64,000 nucleotides of DNA from positions 3,534,001 through 3,598,000 of the forward strand of contig NZ_CP031356.1 of the NCBI RefSeq assembly GCF_003355475.1. Direction: 5' to 3'. The DNA comes from Brachybacterium saurashtrense. GTDB taxonomy: Bacteria; Actinomycetota; Actinomycetes; Actinomycetales; Dermabacteraceae. A program made the position numbers and the translations under genes. The notes under the pieces were generated by a model. That model saw only the letters and a list, made by a program, of their open reading frames with translations. It searched no databases and had not been told where the DNA came from. This document shows, piece by piece, positions 59,530 through 64,000 of the stretch. Each line of letters starts with the position of its first letter. Positions within the stretch are counted from its first letter, which is position 1.

Positions 59530-60429
59530 ATGGACAACCGTTCCGAAGTGCGCGAGTTCCTCATGTCACGCCGCGCCAAGGTCACCCCGCAGGAGGTGGG
59601 ACTGCCCGCCGGCGGCGGCCGCCGCGTGGCAGGCCTGCGCCGCAGCGAGGTGGCGATGCTCGCCGGGGTGAGCGTGGAGTACTACGCCAAGCTCGAGCGC
59701 GGCGCGATCGCCGGCGCCTCCGCCGGGGTGCTCGACGCGGTCAGCTCCGCGCTGCGGCTGAACGAGACCGAGCGGATCCACCTGCAGGACCTCGCCCGCG
59801 CGGCCGACGGCATCCCCACCTCCGGGCGCCCCCGCCGGCGCAGCGGCGCCGCGACCCCCGCGCCGTTGCGCCCCGCCCTGCAATGGGCGCTGGACTCCCA
59901 CGGCGAGGGCATCGCCTTCGTGCGCGACCAGTACCAGAACCTGCTGGCCACCAACGCGCTGGGACGCGCGTTCTACTCTCCGGTGCTCGGGGACGGCGGC
60001 CGGGTGCCGAACCTCGCCCGCTTCCAGTTCCTGGACCCGGCCGCGCGGGACTTCTACCCGGAGTGGGAGCGGTTCGCGGCGATGTGCGTGGGCAGCATGC
60101 GGGTCGAAGCGGGCCGCGACCCGCACGATCCGGTGCTGCAGGACCTGGTGGGGGAGCTGTCCACCTGCAGCGAGGAGTTCCGCCGGCTGTGGGCCGCGCA
60201 CGACGTGCGCACCCACGGCGCGGGCACCAAGCGCTTCGAGCACCCCGAGGTAGGGGAGCTGACCCTCGCCTACGAGGAGTTCGCGATCACCGCCGAGCCC
60301 GGCCGGGCCCTGCTCGTCTACACCGCCGAGCCGGGATCCCCCAGCGCCGAGCGCCTGCGGCTGCTGGCCAGCCTCAACGCCCGGCTGCCGGCCGCGCACG
60401 CCGAGCAGACCGAGGCGCGGCCCGACTGA
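59530..60429 (+). CDS. XRE regulator with MmyB-like ligand-binding domain
   Basis: A 299-residue regulator. Residues 5-70 are the helix-turn-helix of the MmyB group (EVREFLMSRRAKVTPQEVGLP, GLRRSEVAMLAGVSVEYYAKLERG). Residues 105-285 form the PAS-like MmyB domain that binds fatty acids in known members (FVRDQYQNLLATNALGRAFYSPV; ELSTCSEEFRRLWAAHDV; THGAGTKRFEHPEVGELTLAYEEF). Regulators of this kind stand next to and control dehydrogenase or exporter genes, as here with the divergent alcohol dehydrogenase and MFS genes. The ATG is preferred because a -10 box lies seven bases before it. Confidence 0.92.
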   Translation: MDNRSEVREFLMSRRAKVTPQEVGLPAGGGRRVAGLRRSEVAMLAGVSVEYYAKLERGAIAGASAGVLDAVSSALRLNETERIHLQDLARAADGIPTSGRPRRRSGAATPAPLRPALQWALDSHGEGIAFVRDQYQNLLATNALGRAFYSPVLGDGGRVPNLARFQFLDPAARDFYPEWERFAAMCVGSMRVEAGRDPHDPVLQDLVGELSTCSEEFRRLWAAHDVRTHGAGTKRFEHPEVGELTLAYEEFAITAEPGRALLVYTAEPGSPSAERLRLLASLNARLPAAHAEQTEARPD

Positions 60430-60431
60430 CC

Positions 60432-61250
60432 TCAGGGCCCGGGCCGGAACAGCAGCTGGGCGGTGCCGTCGGCCGCGACGCGTCGATCCGCGGCCACGGC
60501 GTACACCTCGGCGACGGTCCGCTCGTCGAGCACGGCCGCCGGGGGGCCGTCGGCCCGCACCCTGCCGCGATCCAGCACCACCACCCGGTCGCAGTAGCGG
60601 GCGGCGAGGTTCAGATCGTGCAGCACCACCAGCGTGCTCAGCCGCTGCGCGCGCACCAGCTGCAGGATGTGGTGCTGGGCGCTGATGTCGAGGTGGTTCG
60701 TCGGCTCGTCCAGCAGCAGCAGGCGCGGCTGCTGGGCCAGGGCGCGGGCCAGCAGCACCCGCTGCCGCTCGCCGCCGGAGAGCGTGGTGAGGTCCCGACG
60801 GGCCAGATGCGCGGCCCCTACCAGCTCCAGCGCACGAGCGGCGTGCCGGGCGTCCTCCCGGGTGGTGGTGCCGAGCGCGCCGCGGTGCGGCAGCCGGCCC
60901 AGCAGCACCGCGTCGGCCACCGGGAGCGGCAGGGCGGCGGCCCCGTCCTGGGCCATCACCGCGATCCGTCGTGCGCGCTCGCGCCCGGAGAGCGCGGCGA
61001 GGTTCCCGCCCTCGAGGTGCACCGTGCCGGCGGTGGGCACGATCTCGCCGTGCAGCGCCCGCAGCGCCGTGGTCTTGCCGCTGCCGTTGGGACCCACCAG
61101 GCCCACCAGCTCCCCGGTCCGCACGGTGAGGTCCACCCCGCGCAGCACCTCCACGGCCCCGATCCGGTGGCGCAGACCCCGCGCCTCGAGCACCGCGGCA
61201 TCGGCCGGGGCGGGGTCGGGGCGGCGGCGCGACGTGGTCGACGTCCTCAT
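60432..61250 (-). CDS. FecE/FepC-type ABC importer ATPase
   Basis: A 272-residue ATPase of the siderophore/heme/cobalamin importer class. Walker A is GPNGSGKTTALRAL, the signature LSGGERQRVLLARALAQQ and Walker B RLLLLDEPTNHLD, with VVLHDLNLAARYCDRVVVL after it. The ATG at 61250 overlaps the stop of the binding-protein gene (ATGA); an in-frame ATG 27 bases upstream is inside that gene and less likely. Last gene of the importer operon. Confidence 0.94.
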   Translation of the reverse strand: MRTSTTSRRRPDPAPADAAVLEARGLRHRIGAVEVLRGVDLTVRTGELVGLVGPNGSGKTTALRALHGEIVPTAGTVHLEGGNLAALSGRERARRIAVMAQDGAAALPLPVADAVLLGRLPHRGALGTTTREDARHAARALELVGAAHLARRDLTTLSGGERQRVLLARALAQQPRLLLLDEPTNHLDISAQHHILQLVRAQRLSTLVVLHDLNLAARYCDRVVVLDRGRVRADGPPAAVLDERTVAEVYAVAADRRVAADGTAQLLFRPGP

Positions 61251-62260
61251 CCCGCCGCCCCGCGCTCGGCGAGCCACGCCGCGATCCGCTCCAGGCCCTC
61301 CACCACCAGGGGCGAGGCGGGCTCGGCGAAGTTGAACAGCAGCGGCAGCACCGCACCGTCCCGCACCGCCGGCAGCGCCCTCAGCCCGGCCGTGTCGGCG
61401 AAGGACGCGACCACCTCGTGGCCGGGGACGTCGCCCTCGTGCAGCACGATCAGCAGATCCGGCGCGGCCGCGAGCAGCGGCTCCGCGCTCACCTCGAACA
61501 CCCGCTCCGTGGTGCCCTCGAGGGCGGAGCGGATCCCGAGGGCGTCCAGCTGCGCGGTGGCCATGGAGGTGGCCCCGTAGGCGTACAGCGGCCCGCCGCC
61601 CCGGCTCGCGTACAGCACCGCGGCCGTGAGGCCGGGCGCGGCGGGCGGCACCGCCGCCACCCGCTCCTGCAGCGACGCCACCAGGGACGCCGCCTGCTCG
61701 GCCCGGTCGAACACCCTCCCGTAGTCCTCGATCTCCGCGTACAGCGCCTCGAACCGCGCCCGCTCCCCGAGATCACCGCAGTAGGTGCGCGGCAGCAGCG
61801 CCGCCGCCCCGGCCGCCGCGAGCCCCTCGCGGGTGACGCCGTCGGGCAGGCCCAGCACCAGGTCCGGTCGCTGCGCGATCACCACCTCCTGGCTGATCTG
61901 CAGGTGACCGGTGGCGTCGATCTCCTCCGACAGCGCCGGGATCTGCTCCAGGCGCGCCGCCAGCTCGTCCGCGAAGTACCCGGGCGGGAAGGAGCCGGCG
62001 CGCGCCACCACCCGGTCCAGCACCCCCAGCCCGTCGAGGGTGGTCACCGGGGCGCTGTCCAGCAGCACCACCCGCTGCGGCGGCGCCGCGAACGTCACCT
62101 CGGCATCGCAGTTCTCGACCGTGACCGGGGAGGCGGTCGTGCCGGGCGCGCCGTCGGGGGAGGAGCGATGACCGCCCTCGGCGCTCGTGCAGGCGGTGGC
62201 GGCCAGGCCCAGCACGCCGAGGAGCGAGGTCATGAGGGTGCGGCGGGGGAGGGTGGACAT
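61247..62260 (-). CDS. FecB/BtuF-type substrate-binding lipoprotein
   Basis: A 337-residue lipoprotein. MSTLPRRTLMTSLLGVLGLAATAC has a lipobox with Cys near residue 24. The mature part is a type III binding fold: QRVVLLDSAPVTTLDGLGVLDRVVARAG, a long central helix, then YAYGATSMATAQLDALGIRSAL and LLAAAPDLLIVLHEG. Such proteins bind ferric siderophores, heme or cobalamin; the ligand cannot be told. It is between the FecCD-type permease and the ATPase. Confidence 0.92.
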   Translation of the reverse strand: MSTLPRRTLMTSLLGVLGLAATACTSAEGGHRSSPDGAPGTTASPVTVENCDAEVTFAAPPQRVVLLDSAPVTTLDGLGVLDRVVARAGSFPPGYFADELAARLEQIPALSEEIDATGHLQISQEVVIAQRPDLVLGLPDGVTREGLAAAGAAALLPRTYCGDLGERARFEALYAEIEDYGRVFDRAEQAASLVASLQERVAAVPPAAPGLTAAVLYASRGGGPLYAYGATSMATAQLDALGIRSALEGTTERVFEVSAEPLLAAAPDLLIVLHEGDVPGHEVVASFADTAGLRALPAVRDGAVLPLLFNFAEPASPLVVEGLERIAAWLAERGAAG

Positions 62261-62372
62261 CAGGCGGGGATCCTTCGGACGGGGCGAGCGGAGCGGGGGT
62301 GTGGAGGGAGCCGACGGGGCAGGCGGGCGAGCACCGGGCGAGCGGGCGGGACGGGGGAGGGAGCGGCGGCGC

Positions 62373-63560
62373 TCACCCGCCGTCGTGCCGCATGCGCCGG
62401 ATCAGCACCAGCAGGAACGGTGCCCCCACCGCCGCCGTGATCACCCCGATCGGCAGCTCGCGCGGCGCCATCGCGAGCCGCGCGAGCACGTCGGCCCACA
62501 CCAGGAACCCGGCGCCCAGCAGCGCGCTCGCCGGGAGCGCGGCCCGGTGCCCGGGGCCCACCAGGCGCCGGGCCAGGTGCGGGATCACCAGGCCCACGAA
62601 GCCGATCGCCCCGGCCCCGGCCACCGCGGCGGCGGTGCACAGCGAGACGATCACCAGCATCCCGATCCGGGTGCGGTCCGGGGAGAGGCCCAGCGCGTGG
62701 GCCACGTCGTCCCCGGCGGCGAGGGCGTCCAGCAGCGGGGCGCGGGCGGTGAGCACGGCGGTGCCGCCCAGCGCGGCCAGCACCGCCAGCAGCAGCACGG
62801 CGTCGAACCGGCCCAGGGCGAGCGAGCCCAGCATCCAGAACATCACCGAGCGGGAGCCCTCGGCGGAGTCCGAGGAGAAGATCAGCAGGCTCGTCAGCGC
62901 GGAGAGGGCGTAGCCCACCGCCACCCCGGAGAGCAGCAGCCGCAGGGAGGTGACCCGGCCGTTCGACCGGGCGATCACGAACACCGTCAGCGCGGCCGCG
63001 AGCGCGCCCGCGAACGCGAGCGCCGGCTGCGCGTACGCCCCCAGCGCCGCCCCGGCGCCCAGCAGGATCGCCGCCGCCGCGCCGGTGGAGGCCCCTCCGG
63101 AGACGCCCAGGATGTACGGATCGGCGAGCAGGTTGCGCACCATCGCCTGCAGCGCCGCACCGCTGATGGCCAGGCAGGCGCCCACGGCCGCGCCCATCAG
63201 CACCCGCGGCACCCGCACCGACCACACGATGGCCTGGGCCGCGGGATCGGGGACCGGCGGCACCGGCGCGCCGAGCTGGTGCGCGATCACCTGGAGCGAG
63301 ACGGCGGGGGAGAGCGGCACCGGTCCGATCCCCACGCACAGCAGCAGGCTCACCGCGAGCAGGGCGGCGAGGACGAGCAGGATCGCCGCGGTGCGGCGGG
63401 ACCGGGCGCGCAGCCCCAGTGGGTCGGAGCCGGCGCCGACGGGGTCACCGGACAGGCCCGGCGCGGCCGGCCCTCGCGCCGCGTCGTCAGGCCGCTGCGC
63501 CACGTCGTCGGGCCGCTGCGCCGCCCGGAGCGGCGAGAGATCGGCGTGCGGTGTGGACAT
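62373..63560 (-). CDS. FecCD-family ABC importer permease
   Basis: A 395-residue permease, first gene of the importer operon. A cytoplasmic N-terminus of about 55 residues has a short Arg-Pro-Asp-Asp repeat. About ten helices follow with family blocks VRVPRVLMGAAVGACLAISGAALQAMVRNLLADPYILGVSGGAS, LGLSPDRTRIGMLVIVSLCTAAAVAGAGAIGFVGLVIPHLARRLVGPGHR and PRELPIGVITAAVGAPFLLVLIRR. Only one permease gene exists, so it should act as a homodimer. GGAGGG precedes the ATG at 63560. A large palindrome lies 17 bases upstream of the start. Confidence 0.94.
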   Translation of the reverse strand: MSTPHADLSPLRAAQRPDDVAQRPDDAARGPAAPGLSGDPVGAGSDPLGLRARSRRTAAILLVLAALLAVSLLLCVGIGPVPLSPAVSLQVIAHQLGAPVPPVPDPAAQAIVWSVRVPRVLMGAAVGACLAISGAALQAMVRNLLADPYILGVSGGASTGAAAAILLGAGAALGAYAQPALAFAGALAAALTVFVIARSNGRVTSLRLLLSGVAVGYALSALTSLLIFSSDSAEGSRSVMFWMLGSLALGRFDAVLLLAVLAALGGTAVLTARAPLLDALAAGDDVAHALGLSPDRTRIGMLVIVSLCTAAAVAGAGAIGFVGLVIPHLARRLVGPGHRAALPASALLGAGFLVWADVLARLAMAPRELPIGVITAAVGAPFLLVLIRRMRHDGG

Positions 63561-63576
63561 GACCCTCCCTCCCTCT

Positions 63577-63600
63577 ATACTTGTGCGAGCGTACAAGTAT
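63577..63600. promoter_or_regulatory. ArsR-type palindromic operator of the metal/siderophore importer
   Basis: A 24-base inverted repeat with perfect outer arms ATACTTGT and ACAAGTAT and 10 of 12 pairs in all. On the minus strand a TATAGA -10-like box overlaps its 3' end, just before the permease ribosome binding site. Its length and AT-rich ends fit ArsR/SmtB-family operators, and an ArsR-family gene ends 66 bases upstream, which is the probable source of the repressor. Confidence 0.7.
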
Positions 63601-63665
63601 TGGGGTGGGTCGGGCTCGCCCGTGCCACGAGATGTCATCGTGGCGCGGGCCGGGGGACGGGCCGG

Positions 63666-64000
63666 TCAGCGGGGCGGCAGGGGGTCGCCCTCCGGGGAGT
63701 GCTCGGGCCGATCGTCCGTGTGCCGCACTCCCGGCAGGTGGCCGGAGCCGAGATCGTGCAGCAGCGCATGGATCGTCGCGTCGGCCAGCTCGTACCGCAC
63801 CTCGCGCCCCTCCCTCCGGGACCGCACCCAGCCGGCCTCCCGCAGCATCGCCAGCGCGTGCGAGGTGGTGGAGTCGTGCGCGTCCAGCGCCCGGGCCACG
63901 TCCGAGCTGCGCACCCCCGGGTGCGCGTGCAGGCAGAACAGGATCCGCAGGCGCCGCGGATCGGCCAGCAGCGCCATCCTCCGCGCGAGCTCCTCCACCC
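63666..64000 (-). CDS. ArsR-family transcriptional regulator, 5' end outside the window
   Basis: The visible 111 residues include the winged helix-turn-helix ALLADPRRLRILFCLHAHPGVRSSDVARALDAHDSTTSHALAMLREAGWVRSRREGREVRYELAD. The reading frame runs off the window edge; a GTG at 63998 is possible but the normal family start lies some residues further up. A Cys and His-rich first strand and the C-terminal stretch ATIHALLHDLGSGHL contain possible metal ligands, though the usual DxH motif is not intact. It runs in the same direction as the FecCD-type importer operon and probably controls it through the palindrome between them. Confidence 0.88.
   Translation of the reverse strand, partial: VEELARRMALLADPRRLRILFCLHAHPGVRSSDVARALDAHDSTTSHALAMLREAGWVRSRREGREVRYELADATIHALLHDLGSGHLPGVRHTDDRPEHSPEGDPLPPR

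Noticed and set aside
1..64000. tRNA, rRNA, CRISPR array or insertion sequence
   Set aside because: I found no cloverleaf-like sequence, no regular spaced repeats and no transposase or integrase in any frame; a covariance-model scan would be needed to be certain.

Overview
The window is 64 kb of very GC-rich (about 72-74 % by eye) chromosomal DNA from an actinobacterium. Supporting signs are GTG starts, 4-base ATGA/GTGA gene overlaps, start codons placed 6-8 bases after a TAnnnT -10 box (probable leaderless mRNAs), an NrtR-nadABC operon and a set of zinc-free ribosomal protein paralogues. Gene content would fit Brachybacterium or another Dermabacteraceae/Micrococcales member, but that is an inference from general knowledge, not proven here. 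I see no rRNA, tRNA, CRISPR array, transposase or phage gene.

Layout. 1-5.4 kb: end of a BCCT transporter, a bile-acid/sodium-symporter-like protein, a GCS2-type glutamate-cysteine ligase, a DUF2695 protein and a ferredoxin-reductase-like flavoprotein. 5.6-11.4 kb: NAD synthesis operon nrtR-nadA-nadB-nadC-cysteine desulfurase with a palindrome over the first ribosome binding site. 11.4-18.3 kb: a hypothetical gene, a WXG-type nuclease toxin with a putative immunity gene, an aminotransferase IV, a SorC regulator facing an orphan PTS EIIA plus Nudix gene, and an aldo/keto reductase. 18.4-23.4 kb: a penicillin-binding-fold serine hydrolase and a likely murein-peptide recycling group (NlpC/P60, dipeptide epimerase, DUF819 transporter), then DUF3870 with a clear terminator. 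23.4-27.9 kb: a Ugp-type ABC importer behind a PHO-box-like direct repeat. 28.0-31.4 kb: GH15 hydrolase and S10 peptidase.

31.5-49.1 kb is a carbohydrate region: a sugar ABC importer, a pair of covarying hairpin repeats, a lipoprotein serpin, GH42 and GH35 beta-galactosidases, an LplABC-like importer, a Gfo/Idh/MocA oxidoreductase and two sulfatases. Related operator-like palindromes lie before the galactosidases and in the divergent promoter between importer and sulfatase operons, so these genes may form one regulon for import and intracellular processing of sulfated galactosides. The regulator is not in the window.

49.2-54.2 kb: a flavin monooxygenase fused to a DUF4282 membrane domain, then a zinc-starvation cluster (bL28, bL33, uS14, bL31B, bL36 without zinc ligands, an odd short bL31-like protein and a CobW-like protein that has lost its P-loop) around a Zur-box-like site. 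54.3-60.4 kb: PrsW protease, cupin regulator facing a thioredoxin-reductase-like protein, and an MFS/alcohol dehydrogenase pair facing an MmyB-type regulator. 60.4-64 kb: a FecCD-type metal/siderophore/heme importer with a 24-base palindrome next to a truncated ArsR-family gene at the window edge.
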